From Chlamydomonas sphaeroides (taxonomy: Eukaryota; Chlorophyta; Chlorophyceae; Chlamydomonadales; Chlamydomonadaceae), in NCBI GenBank assembly GCA_001662425.1, contig BDDC01000092.1:35513-99512 (forward strand): 64,000 nucleotides of DNA. The letters are read 5' to 3'. The notes beneath the pieces were generated by a model. The model was not told the DNA's origin, did no database searches, and saw only the letters and a program-made list of their open reading frames with translations. How positions within the stretch are numbered: position 1 is the stretch's first letter; each line of letters begins with the position of its first letter. Both the position numbers and the translations under genes were made by a program. Shown here one piece after another: positions 22,652 to 34,288 of this stretch.

Positions 22652-25112
22652 CTACGGCCGCCCGCCCTCCCCTCCACCCGCCCCCGCCCCCTCGCCCTCT
22701 GCGCTCTCTGCGCCCTCCGGGTCGGCGCTGTTGGCGACGCGGGCGTCCACCCTCCAGTGCGGCGGCATATGGCGCGGGCGCATGGCGTCCAGGAAGTGCT
22801 GCCGCCAGCCCCGGATAAAGGCCTCCAGTGCTGGGCGACCGCCGGGCGCCAGCGAGGCCACCACCAGCTCCGCGTGGCTGCGCCTGGGGGCGAGCAGGGC
22901 GGGAGAGAAGGGAGGGGGCCGGGCGGGGGTTTGAGGCGTATAAAATGGGTAGAGGTTGCGGAAGCAGTGACGAGGGTCCCGGTGCAGGCAACATCCCCAG
23001 CTCCCGCATGTACGCGGGCCCCAGCGCACTCGGGGTTTGAGGGGGGTAAAGGGGGTTTGAAGGGGTTGGGGAGGGCGCAGGAGGCGGGCGGCGTCGTGGA
23101 GGGGCGATGCGGCAGGCGGCGCTGCGCCCCTCGCAGCTGCACACGGCGGCGTGGGCCGGAAAAGGCAGGAGGCGGCCGGAGGGACGAGGCCGCCGCTGCC
23201 CTCAGCGATCGCATGCCGGGGCCACCAGTCTACAGCAGCACCCACAGCGGCGGCAGCGCCACCCCGCGGTCGCTCCGCGCCTCCCTCCTTCCCCCGCTGG
23301 CCGGCCCGCTCCCCCTCACCAGCCCTCGTCCGCCTGCCGCGGGTCCACCTCCGCCGCCTGCCGCACCAGCTCCTCGTCCACCGCCTCCACACCGAAGTGC
23401 GCGCACAGCAGCGACTCCAGCTGCTGCCGGCGCTCAGGCGGCAGCGTCACCTGCGGGCGCCGGGCGAAGCCGAGGGAAGAAAACGGGAGGGCGAGGACGC
23501 TGTTGGGCATCACTGGAGAGGCCCATCGGGCGGGCAGGGGCCGCGAGGGCAGGGGCCGCGAGGGCAGGGGCCGCGAGGGCAGGGGCCGAGAAGCAGGGGC
23601 CGGGAGTGCAGGGGCTGAGAGAGCAGGGGCTGAGAGGGCAGGGGCGGGGCCCGCGCACCGTCGCCGTCAGCGCAGCCCAACCGCCCTGTGGTGTGCGGTG
23701 CCTAGCATCAGTCGGATGTGGTGTGGAGCGCACATTGGTGTTGGCCAGCGCAACACATCACAACACTGCATATCACCGCATACCACCGCATACCACCGTA
23801 TACCACCGCGTATCACCGCGATACATACATACCACACGCCGGTGGACTGTGCTGCCTACACCTACACACAACGGTGTCGGGGGGAAGCGCACCTTGGTGT
23901 TGGCCAGCGCCCGGCCCGCGCTGCGCACTGCGCCCAGCCCCTCGTCGTGGCGGTACTTGGCGCTGGCGGAGGGGCCTAGAGGGGCGCCCGCGGCCGCACC
24001 CAGCTGCGCCATGCGGGCCTGGTCGGCCAGGGAGCAGCCCTGGCGATGGGGATGGACGGGGCAGGGCCGGGCGTTGGGGGCTTGGGGGCGGGGCAAGGTT
24101 GGGGTTTGGGGGGCCACGGGCGCATGCTGCCGTGCAGGCACTTGCTGCCGTACAGCCCGGCGGTGCGTCGGCACATGCGCTTCGTACCTTGTGGCAGGAC
24201 GGGCACATGAGCACGATGTCGTGGCTCAGGTCTGGCGCATGCGAGGCGGCGGAGGCGGGCGGGCGGGCGGCAGGTGGGCGGGCTGGAGGCGGGCGGGTTG
24301 TGGACACGTGGGCCGGTGCCGCGCCTCCTACGGCGGTTGCTTGACCTGGCACGCGGTCCTTCCGTTGCCGCTGCCTCGCTCCCACCAGACCCCACGGTGC
24401 GGTCACGACAGCAGCAGGGCCCCGCCCGTCAGCGCCCGCGCCCCATCGGCTCACGGCTCTTCATGGCCGTGGGGAAGTGCTGGCGGTAGCAGTGCGGCAC
24501 CACGCTGTGCCGCAGGTAGTCGCCGCCGCTGCCGCACACGCAGCAGATGTTCTGCTTGTCGGCCTGCAGGGGCGGGGGATAGGAGCGGCGCGGGAGCAGC
24601 AGCGGCAGCAGGGGTCGGGCGAGCACTGGCGCAGGCTTCCTTAGCTTGAAACGGATCCGTGCCAGGCAGTGCAGCCCGGAGCAGCACCGCCAGCGCTGGA
24701 CAACAGCGCCAGCCCGCACCCCCGCCTCGTCCGGCGGTATGGGTCGTCGGCGGGCATGCACGTCAACTCACCCAACTCCCCACGCCCCAAGTAACACGAC
24801 CAACGCCGCCACTCCCAACCACCAACGACCAACCCCAGCCCGCACCCCCACCTCACCAGGTAGTACTGGTCGTCGGCGTGCCCCCGGCCGCGCGGCTCAA
24901 AGCGCAGCTGCACCGTCAGAGGCCCGCCTCCCTCGCCCTCGCCTCCGCCGCCCGACACCACGCCCGCCAGGCCGCGCTCCAGGTACCAACGAATCTGGCG
25001 GCAGCAAGGCAGGACGGCGCATGACTTGGAGTGGCCATGAGAGGATGGCCGCGCGACGGGCGGTGGTGACAGTGTGGCAACGAAAGCCCCCGTTGGTCAT
25101 GCGTGTGTGGCA

Positions 25113-25175
<63 letters not shown>

Positions 25176-25181
25176 CACCGG

Positions 25182-25248
<67 letters not shown>

Positions 25249-28148
25249 CCCCACAACCTTGCGCCCCACCTTTTTGGCGCCGCAGGTGCACAGCACGGCT
25301 CCGTCGGGGGCCTGCGGACACATAGCAGCAACACAACACAACATGGACACACGCGGGAGGCACGATGGGCTGAGGGAGGACGCAGGTGTGGCCCGGCTGC
25401 CGCTGCAGCCGCGGCACCGCCCTACCGCCCTACCCCAACGGCGCCGCTGCCCCCCTCCAGCGCTCCTGACGCCGCCCCTGACCCCTTGCCGCACCGCAGT
25501 ACCGCCCGTACGTACGACACCCGTACGACGCACCAGCAGGCGGCAGTTCTCGTACAGCACGCTCTTGCGGGTGGGCAGCTTGTGATCCGGGCGCTGCCGG
25601 GACCGGTCGCTGTCCCACCCCGTTCCTCCTCCGATGCCAGCGCCGCTGGAGCCGATGCGCGCTGTGGAGGCCTTCCGACTGGCGGGCGCAGCCGGCGAGG
25701 CTCCCGGGCCCATCACCTGCGCCGCGTGGTGGCGAGGGCGCTTGCGTCAGCAGGGCGGGCCGCAGCAGGTCGCTGCGCAGCCGGGTTGTGACTGGAACGG
25801 ATCATACATACGCAGGGAAGGACACCTTGTAGCATAGCGCACATAGCGCATTGTACGACAGTAAGGCGGTGTGGCGCCGCACTCACCTGCGCCAGGCGCT
25901 TGCCCTTGAGCCCCGCGAACGTGTCGCGGAACGGCGCCGCAAAGGCAGCCGCCGCAGCCTCCTCCTGCGTGGCCCGCGATCCTGGCACAAGCCCCTGCCG
26001 CGCTGCCGCTGGCGGCCCCGCACCGGCGACCACTCCAGGCGCCGCGGCGGCCGACGCGACGGCCGTGACGGCGAAGACCGTGTCCAGCGCGGCGGCGGTT
26101 GGCGTGGCGGCGGTGGCGGCGGCCACGGCAGCGGCGGCGAGGCTGTGGCGGCGGTGCAGCTCCAGCAGCACCTCGCGGGACAGCCAGGCGTCGTGGGCGG
26201 CGTACGCCACCTCAGGGGGTGGCAAGGGGCGGGGCGCCGGAGGGGGGGCAGCGCGTCTCGGTGCACCGCCCTGCAGTGCAGTGCACACTGCGCGAGGGAG
26301 CTGGGGCGCTGCAGGGAGCGTCGTGGGCCACGTGAAGGCGGCAATCGGCAGCCGCGAGCCTCCCCCACGCCCCCGGTCCGGAAGCGCGCAGCGCCGAGCT
26401 CCCAGCCCCAGGGGTCTCCACATCCAAGGGGCCCCCACACCCCAGGGGCGCACCTGCTCATCGCTAAGCCGCTCCGCCCCCCAGGCGCTCCGCTGCTGCC
26501 CCTTATCAAGACCCCGCCCCAGCAGCGCCGCCGCCAGCGCCGCCAGGCTGCCGCCCGCCGCCAGGCAGCCGGGGGCGGTGGCGCCCGCCACCAGGCGCAC
26601 GTCCACGGCGCCGCGCACCTGGGGAGAGGAGAGAGAGGGGGGGCCGCCACGGAAAACACACACGCACACACGGCTTGGGACACATATGCAAGATGAGCGT
26701 CAGGGGCGGACGCCGTACGCCCAGCTTCCTCGCTGCACGGCACGTGTGGTACGGCAAAGCAAGCGCGGCACTCACGGCGACGCCGTAGTCTCGCGCCAGC
26801 CGCCGCACGTCCTCCTGGATGCCCAGGCCGGCCTTGATGACCCGCGGGTCGGTCAGCAGGGCCGCCACCGCCGCAGGCAGCCGCCGCGCCGGCTCGGCTT
26901 GCCCGGGGCCGGGCACAAGGTCCGCGCCGGCATCATGCGCGGGCGAGCCGCCGGCTGCGGCTGCGGCTGCATCGCCGGGCGCCGCGTCCGCCGCGGCGGC
27001 GGCCAGGCTGGCGGCGCTGCCGCAGGCGGGCATGCTGGCGGCGCTGGCGTGGGCGCAGATCCCTCCGCCGGTGCGCAGCAGCCAGACGCAGCGGGCCGTG
27101 GCCACCTGCAGCAGCGCTATGCTGTGGGGTGGGAGGGGAGCAGGGAGCAGGGGCCGGGCGGTAGGAGGCGGGGGGCAGGCGAGGGGCGCTCGGGCAGGGC
27201 AAGGGCAGGGCGTACGTCCTGCGACGAAGCCTCGCGCGGAAACCTCACGTGTCCTGTGTCTGCCCGGCTGCCCGGCTGCCGTACGCACCGGTGCCGTACG
27301 CCGGGCTGCAGCTCCGGCTGCCACTCCGCGTCCAGGCCCAGTACCGCCAGGCACTCGTCGCCGCCGCCAGGCAGCGCCGCCGCCAGCGCCGCCAGCTCCC
27401 CCAGCACCACCGGCTCGTCGTCCGGCGGCAGCGCCGACAGTTCCACCAGCCGCACCTCCAGGCCTGGATCTGAAACCGGCGCCGGATCCGGTTTGCTGCA
27501 CGGATTTCTGCCTGCTGGTAGCGGCGGCGCCGCCGCTACTGGCAGCAGCGGCGGCAGAGCGACCCTGAAGACCATCGTGTGCGCGCCAACGGTGGTGACG
27601 CGGGCGACAACAGCGCCGTCAGCGGCGGCGGCGCCGCCTGAGGTGGCGGCGCCGCTGGCGCGCAGCCGCAGCCAGCGGGTCAGCGTACGGCCGACGGCAA
27701 GTACGGCGCCTGTGGCGCCGCCAGGGCGAGCCGCCGGCGCCAGCCGCCAGCGGACATACGCTGTGACCAACCCGGCGGCGGCCAGGCCAGCGGCGGCGGC
27801 GCCGACAGCGGCGCCGACGCGTGGACCGCCGCCGGACCGCCGGTGGGCGTGACTCGCGCGCCGCCGCCGGCTCGCGCCGTGCGAGGCACCGTGCACGGCA
27901 GCGGCGCCGCTACGGATGTTGGGCGGGCCCGGCGGCGGTCCGCCGCCGCCGCCGCCAGTCATTGCATGCCTGTGATGATGTTGTGAGTGATGGTGGTGGT
28001 GGCTGGCGGCGATACCGGCGGCGGCGGCGGCGCCCCCGCCGTCAGCATGGGCGTGGCTGCCGCCGTCGCTACTGTGCTGACTTGATGCCCTCCGCCTCGC
28101 CGTCGAGCCTGCGGGTAGCGAGACAGCGTCAGCGACCTGCATGCGCAA
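22652..28148 (-). CDS. EXD2-like 3'-5' exonuclease (DEDDy) with membrane-anchor and C-terminal Cys/His domain
   Basis: There are 12 exons in coding order: 28148-27289, 27121-26776, 26618-26454, 26210-25887, 25716-25534, 25311-25270, 24994-24857, 24563-24455, 24231-24188, 24039-23893, 23450-23320, 22883-22652 (TAG); about 906 residues, or 844 if the ATG at 27962 is used. The exonuclease motifs are intact: DAE in VLGLDAEWQPE (Exo I), D in KAGLGIQEDVRRL (Exo II), and YAAHD (Exo III, DEDDy type). The C-terminal half matches EXD2: KLPTRKSVLYENCRLL, LCTCGAKK, CCVCGSGGDYLRHSVVPHCY, SHDIVLMCPSCHK, then WRQHFLDAMRPRHMPPHW. The Cys/His spacing looks HNH-like. Residues about 112-132 are hydrophobic, matching the membrane anchor that places animal EXD2 on mitochondria. 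EXD2 enzymes degrade DNA and RNA ends. The N-terminus is His/Ala/Gly-rich and unlike EXD2. Confidence 0.88.
22938..22990 (-). repeat. Dispersed repeat family B, copy 2
   Basis: Reverse-orientation copy: ATAAAATGGGTAGAGGTTGC then GGAAGCAGTGACGAGGGTCC. It lies in the last intron (23319-22884) of the EXD2-like gene. Confidence 0.6.
25110..25247. repeat. GGCA tetranucleotide array in an EXD2 intron
   Basis: About 34 GGCA units with one interruption (CACC near 25177) lie in the intron 25269-24995. The array ends about 22 bases before the exon encoding LCTCGAKK. It forms long open frames on both strands that are not genes. Confidence 0.95.
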
Positions 28149-28229
28149 TTGCTGCGTAGCAGGCTGCTATCCGCAGGCTCGACGTCAGCGACCTGCATGC
28201 GCAATTGCTGCGTAGCAGGCTGCTATCCG
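28126..28229. repeat. Tandem 57-bp duplication at the EXD2 5' end
   Basis: The stretch GTCAGCGACCTGCATGCG through GCTATCCGC occurs twice, near 28126-28172 and 28183-28229, almost identically. The first copy contains the upstream ATG chosen for the EXD2-like gene; the second lies between that gene and the RING gene. Confidence 0.9.
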
Positions 28230-28244
28230 CTGATGGCTGTCAGC

Positions 28245-28732
28245 CTACCCGTCGTCGTCATCCTCCTCCGTCGGCTCCTGGTCCTCCTCCTCCTCGACCT
28301 CCTCGCCCGGCTTGGGGATGTGTCGCAGAGCCGAGAAGAACTTGTGACAAACGAAGCACTTGCCGCCTGAGGACACGGTTGGACACGTAGGAAGGTGTAC
28401 GTGGTTGACGGGGGCTTTAACGGGAGCGCTAAGCGGTTCAGAACGCCGGATCAAGGATGCGGAGGACGTATGCGATATAGCCGGACCTAAAACGGGGTTC
28501 ATAAGGGCGCAAGGGAAGCGCTCGGCGGTTTGGAGTGCCGGGGTTCAGGATGCGGAGGATGCTCCATATTTGGACCCCTCCCCTTCTCCAAGCCCCGCGT
28601 CACACCTGTTGCCACCCGCGCGGCACACGCGGTGCAGAGAGACTTGTGCCGGCAAGGGATAGTGACGAAGGTGATAGGGTGCGCGTGGCAGCGCAGGCAC
28701 AGCTCCTGTTGTTCCGGCACCGACTCGGCCAT
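28245..28732 (-). CDS. Small RING-finger protein with acidic tail
   Basis: There are two exons, 28732-28606 and 28366-28245 (TAG), with phase 1 joined cleanly, giving 82 residues. Cysteines and one histidine fit a C3HC4 RING: C12, C15, C27, H29, C33, C36, C46, C49 (CLRC, PCRHKSLCTAC, KCFVC). The C-terminal 17 residues are almost all Glu/Asp. RING domains recruit E2 enzymes for ubiquitin transfer, but no substrate-binding part is visible. The start is the ATG of MAESVPEQQE, 382 bases from the divergent CNX1E start. The stop lies only 97 bases upstream of the proposed EXD2 start on the same strand, leaving little room for a 3' UTR; this favours the later EXD2 start at 27962 or overlapping transcripts. 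Confidence 0.75.
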
Positions 28733-29114
28733 TCAGTCGCGAGACTCCTCAGGCCTTTCTATGATTGCAGCTTTACACTGAACAATATGAAACAGGACCG
28801 CTTGTCGCTTGCGGAACAAAGTTTCGAGAGGGAACAGAGTTCGGTTCCTTGCTAGCTGAATTGAATGTGTGCTTGAGGGATTCAAACTGTGCGTGTCGTA
28901 AAGAATTCAAGGTGTGTGTCACTTGGCCGACCCGGGGAGGCAATTTGCCCCCCGTGTCGCCTGCATGCGAAAGGTCGCTGCTGCGAACTGCCGACTCGCC
29001 CCCAAACCCCCGCTTGCAGCTCATTACTACTAGTGCATTCTTGCGCGCATCTGTGACTCTGTACCGTTGCTCATTTGGTGTCTGCGTGTGGCTCATTCTG
29101 ATACGCGAGCAGTC
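28733..29114. promoter_or_regulatory. Divergent promoter region between RING gene and CNX1E
   Basis: 382 bases separate the two start codons. The region is clearly more AT-rich than its surroundings (for example around 28760-28920). I see no motif I can name. Confidence 0.5.
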
Positions 29115-32100
29115 ATGGCTGCCGCCGCGTACAAGATGATCAGCATACCGGAGGCACAGGACATAGCGCTCACTCACACCATCCCGCTCGGCGCGGAGAC
29201 CGTGCCGCTGGCGAGCGCGCTCGGTGAGGCCATCCGCCCACGTGCCAATACCACCAACACCACCACGTGCGCTTCCCACACCCCACCGCATCCCACCCAG
29301 CCACGCCAGCATAACCACCCCTGCCGCACCTCCTCCCCCAGGTCGTGTTCTCGCGGAGGACGTAAAGGCGCCGGACTCGCTGCCGCCCTTCCCTGCCTCC
29401 ATCAAGGCAAGCGGCGCGGCCCCAACCCCCGCCCCGGTCCAGGCCACGACGGGGGCCCTGTGCCCCTATGCCATGGGGCCCCTCCATGACATATGTCGTC
29501 GGGGCCCCTCCACTCCCCTAGACCCACCAAAGACATCATCGTCTGCTGCTGCGAGGGGCCGAAAGCTGGGCTTCTTCATGGCGCCCTGCCGGGCTGCCGC
29601 TGCAGCACCTGCTGCCACGACCCCGCCCCTCGCTGCCCGCAGCCTCGCAGCCCACCATCTGCGCGAGCTGCTGCCCCTGGTTGCACCCACACCCCGACAC
29701 CCCATGCTGCTTGCACCGGCGCTTGCTTTGGCGAGCGCACGCGTACCGGGTACCCAGGGACCGCCCGGCCACACGCCCCGGGATTTGGACGCCGGGCCCC
29801 CGGGCCCTGGCGCCCAGCTGCGAGCGCCGGCAACCGCGCATGTCTGCGGTCAATGCCAACCCAAGCAGGGGGAACCCCCGCCGGGTTGACCTTTGCTGCT
29901 GCTGCGGAATGTCGCCGCGTTGCCCCTCTGCCGGTGTCGGGCCGATCGTGCTGCCGCCTGTCCTTGCTCGCTTGGATCCCGCTGCTCACACCGTCCACCC
30001 TCGTCAAAGCGTCAAAGGGGCAGACGCGGACTAAGGCCTAGCCCCCGCTGCTGCTGGGGGCACGTGCCCCGCCGCCCCTCGCCACCCATTGCCCAACGTG
30101 CGCAGCCCCCACCGCTGCCGCTGCCCCCGACCCCGCCGCTCTCCCTCGCCCCACCCCGCAGGACGGCTACGCGGTCATCGCCGCCGACGGGCCCGGGGAG
30201 TACCCGGTGGTGGGCGAGAGCCGCGCTGGCCACCTGGATGGGCTGCCGCTCACGGCCGGCAGCGTTGCCTACATCACCACGGGTGGGGGCCGCGCTGCTG
30301 TCATGCCGTCACGGCACCGCACGTCCGCTGCGCCGTGGCCGTGTGCTGCGAGGGCCGCGTGAACCAGCTGCCTCTCAGCACCGGGGCCGTGGCCCACATC
30401 ACCACCACCATGGGGGGTGGGGGCCGCAGCCGCGCCAGCACACCGTTTCACCACGGCCACCGCCGGTGTTTGCTGAACGGTGTGCATGCTGTGGGTGCAC
30501 GGATGCGTGTACGGATACGGATAGCGTATGGCACCTGGACGACCTGGCTGCCGGCGTGTCGCACAGCACAGCCCAGCAAGGGGCCGCGCACCGGGCCAGC
30601 GCCCGGGCTGCTCGGGCCCCGGCACAACTCCTGGGCTGGGCGGCTGCTCCACATCGTCCACAGCCCGTGCGCCTCTCGACGGCCGCGCCCGCTGCCTGCT
30701 TGCGCTGCCCCGCAGGCGCGCCGGTGCCGCCGGGAGCGGACGCCGTGGTGCAGGTGGGGCGCTGACCCAGGGTTCGTGCCAGGGTCATGGCGTGGCTGCA
30801 GATCCCGGGGACCCCGGGGCTGCAGCCACTCTGCAGCAGCTGAGAAGACGAGTCCGATTCCGCCCATGCCTGGCTCATGAGCGTGTGTGGGAAAGGCTGG
30901 CACCGGCTGCCAACTTCCGGGTGCCCCTCGGGCCCCAGCAGCTGCACCGCCGCAGCCTGTACGTGGCCGCAACGCAGCTCCCTGCCGGGTGCCGCCCTCG
31001 CGCCGCCGTGGGGCTGCAGGTGGAGGACACGGAGGCGCTGCCGGCGGGCGAGGGCGGGCAGAAGCGCGTGCGCATCAACAAGGCCGCCAAGCCGGGCCAG
31101 GACATCCGGCCGGTTGGGTCCGACATCACGTGAGCACCGCAACCACGGCACTGCATGGCGCTGTGCGAGATATGCAGTGTATCACGACATCGTGTGTCGC
31201 AACGCCGTATGTTGCACCTCCAGCGCGCCCGGCTGGTGGTCGCTAAGCTGCGGTGCGGAAGCTGGCCCTCCTCCTGTCCGCACTGCTGCGCGCGCGTATG
31301 TCCCCTGTCTCCTGCCAGCAGGCCATCCAGCCCTCTTTCCCCTCTGCAGGCAGGGCGACCGGGTGCTGGCCGCGGGGGATGTGGTGGGGGTGCCGGAGGT
31401 GGGCATCCTGGCCACCGTGGGGGCGGTGGAGCTGAGGGTGCACGCCACACCCAAGGTGAGGCCCCGGCGGCCTTGGCCGCGCAGGGGTCCAGCAGGGTCA
31501 TGCGGGGTCGACAAGCTCTATCGTCTTTAGCACGCCACGGCTGGCAGCCGGGGTCCCGCCGCACCGCTTTGCCCGACATCGTGCCGCGCCATGGGCGGGC
31601 TGCTGGCGTGTGAGCTGCCCCTGTGCTGCCCCTTTGCTCCCCCTGTGCTGCCCCTGTGCTGCCCCTGTGATGGCCGGCCCGCAGGTGGCGGTGCTCTCCA
31701 CAGGTGAGCCCCGCCGGGCTCGGGCCTGACTGAGGCAGCCCGTGATGCACCGCGCTGCCTGGCCTGGCGCCTGGCCCTGCCGCCTGCACCCAAACCGCCT
31801 TCCACATTCCAACCGAACCCTTACCACCGACACACCTCCACCAAAGCGCTGGGTGGCGCTGGGCTTCGCTTTCGCACTGGCGCATTTAACCGCATTCCCT
31901 CTCCGCACGGCCGACGCGCCATTCCTCCCGGGTCAGGCTGGGCTTCGCTTCCGCACATGTGCATTTAACCGCATTCCCTTCGCGCACGGCCGACGCGCCA
32001 CTCTACCCGGGGCGTGCTGTGCCGCGTGTGGGGTTCTGTTCTACCTAACACTGGAACACCTCCACCAAAGGGGCGGGAGGCTGGCAGCTTTGGGCCAGGG

Positions 32101-33415
32101 CTTACGCTCGGAGGTTTGCAACTAGTTCGTTTCTCGCCACGGTACAATCCCACCAACCGCTCCGCAGGCGACGAGGTGGTTGACCCGGCCACGTCGCCGC
32201 TGGGCCCGGGCCAGATCCGCGACGCCAACCGCTCCATGCTGCTGGCGGCGGCGGCCAAGGCGGGCGCCGCTGTGGTGGACCTGGGCATTGCGCGCGACAC
32301 GGAGGGCCACCTGGAGGGCTGCCTGCGGGCGGCCATCGAGCAACGCGTGGACGTGCTCATCACCTCGGGTGAGCGGCTTGTTTGCTTGGCTGGGTGTTGG
32401 GGACACGCGGTCGCGTGTGTCATAGGAATGTGCATGTGCGTGTTGGTACCGATACGGCATAAACCAGAAAAACCAAAAAATCCGTGAGGCATGGCGCCTC
32501 CACTGTCTAACCACTGGTGGTTCATTGTGCATGCTGCAACCCACCCACCCCTTGTCCAGGCGGCGTGTCCATGGGCGACCGCGACCTCATCAAGCCGCTG
32601 CTGGCGGCGCAGGGCACGGTGCACTTTGGGCGCGTGCGCATGAAGCCGGGCAAGCCGCTCACCTTCGCCACGCTCGAGGTGGCGGAGCAGGGCGGCCGCC
32701 GCATGATGGTGTTTGGCCTGCCGGGTGAGGGCCCGCAAAGGCGCGCGACCGGGGGCGGGGACCTATCAAGGGTGCCCGGTGTGCTCAAGTGTTAAGTAGG
32801 ACATGACGCGGTGCGTGCGGCCTGCCGGACAAGGGGGCATATTGGTCTTCGGCCCGCCTCGGCGGCGCGTGCCAGGCGCGTGCATCGCCCCACATGACGC
32901 ATGTGTGCAACATGCTCCCTTGCCGCCTCTTCCTCACCAGACACCCCTCCCTCCCCTCCGCCCGCCCGGACCCTCTCCCCGCAGGCAACCCCGTGTCCTC
33001 CTTCGTCTGCTTCAACCTGGTCGTGCTGCCCGCGCTGCGCAAGCTCGCCGGCTGGCAGCACCCCGGCCTGCGCCGCGTGGCCGCGCGCACCACGTCCGAC
33101 ATCCGGCTCGACCCCGAGCGCCCCGAGTACCACCGAGCCACGCTCACCTGGGGCCGGGCGCCGCCCGGATCCGCTGGATCCTGTTCCGGATCCGCGCCCG
33201 GATCCGGGATCGAGGGCATGCAGCTGTGGGCCGTCAGCACGGGCAACCAGATCAGCAGCAGGCTGCTGTCGGCGCGCTCCGCCAACGGCCTCGTGGAGGT
33301 GCCCTGCGCAGCCGGGGTGCTGCCGGCGGGCAGCCTGGTATCAGCGCTGCTCATCGACGACCTGGCGGCCATGCCGGTGCCGCAGGGCGGCGTGCCGGTC
33401 ACGCCCGGGTTCTAG
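29115..33415 (+). CDS. CNX1E: Molybdopterin molybdenumtransferase (MoeA/Cnx1E family)
   Basis: There are ten exons: 29115-29223, 29342-29406, 30162-30282, 30716-30753, 31020-31129, 31350-31455, 31685-31703, 32168-32368, 32560-32724, 32985-33415 (TAG); 454 residues, phases continuous. The enzyme inserts molybdate into adenylated molybdopterin in the last step of Moco synthesis in the cytosol, supplying nitrate reductase among others. Family motifs occur in order: ASIK then DGYAV, APVPPGADAVVQ, DIRPVGSDIT, VAVLSTGDEVV, GQIRDANRSML, LITSGGVSMGDRD, MKPGKPLTF, GLPGNPVSSFVCFN, then ISSRLLSARSANGLVEVP. There is no G (MogA) domain, unlike the land-plant E-G fusion. Intron 2 begins GC instead of GT (AAG followed by GCAAG). 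A Gly/Ser/Pro insert at about 33165-33210 is built from GGATCC-like repeats. Confidence 0.95.
31858..32010. repeat. Tandem direct repeat (79-bp period) in CNX1E intron 7
   Basis: GCTGGGCTTCGCTT, GCATTTAACCGCATTCCC and CGGCCGACGCGCCA occur in the same order at 31858-31931 and 31937-32010. A family A repeat follows immediately at 32032. Confidence 0.9.
32032..32058 (-). repeat. Dispersed repeat family A, copy 4
   Basis: Reverse-orientation copy (GGTTCTGTTCTACC, then CACTGGAACA), preceded by GCGTGTGG like copy 2. It lies in CNX1E intron 7 (31704-32167). Confidence 0.85.
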
Positions 33416-33944
33416 GGCAGGGGCCCGGGAGGCCGGCGCGGGCATGCCGGCTACGGTTACGTCTGGGTCTAGGCAGGGCGGCGGCCGGCCGGGGGCGCGG
33501 AGAGGGGGCTGTCGGGAGTGTAGTTTGCAGAGGGTGTCGAGGGGACTCCGAGCTGGCCAGAGGTGGGGTTCGGCATCAGCGGCACGACTGAGCTTGGCTT
33601 GGCACGTGTGCACGGCGCGGGCTGAGGGGTGCGCGGGGGGGGCCGGCTGGGGTTACGGGTAGCCACCTCACCTGCAGCCGCGTGGTCGGGAGCCTTCGGA
33701 GGGTGGTCGGAAAGTGTTGGGCGCGCAAGCATGTTGGGCAGCGGCGGGCGCAGCGCGCGCCTGCACAGCGCCATTGGGCGGCGCGTTGCCTACTGCGCAA
33801 GTGGCCAGCGTCGCAGCTGCACGGCTCCTGCCGACGATCACGGACGGCTGCAGTAGCCGTGTGTGGTGTGGCCGCCCCGGCCCAGGGCGGCCGAGCCTGC
33901 TGCCTCAGCTGGGGCAGTTGCCTCGCAGAGGCCAGCGTCAGCTG

Positions 33945-33971
33945 TGTTCAACTGTAAAGTAGAACAGAACC
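33945..33971 (+). repeat. Dispersed repeat family A, copy 5
   Basis: TGTTCAACTGTAAAGTAG followed by AACAGAACC. This copy supplies the TGTAA near the end of the CNX1E transcript. Confidence 0.8.
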
Positions 33972-34288
33972 GTCAGCTGTGTTTGTGTGTGAACAGGGGC
34001 TCGCTTGAGCCACTGCGCACCGCGGCGGCGGGGGCCGCTTGGTTACAGGAGGGGCCGGAGCTCGTGGTCGCTTCGACGCCCGAGTCAGCCGGCGCTCTGG
34101 CTTTGGGCTTCACCCCGCCGCGCAACGATCGCGGCGTGGGCGGCTCGGTCAGGCGGGCGCCGCCGCCCGTGCTGTGTTGCGGCCTGGCATTGGGAGCCCC
34201 GTCGCGGCCGCGCCGGGTCTGCACTCAGCAGCCGGCTAGTCTTGCTGCTTCACACGGCCGCGCGCCCACGGCCCATCATGGGCTTGTT

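Noticed and set aside
25074..25325. Arg/Gln/Ala or Cys/Leu/Pro repeat proteins across the GGCA array
   Set aside because: Translations of a tetranucleotide repeat inside an intron of the EXD2-like gene.
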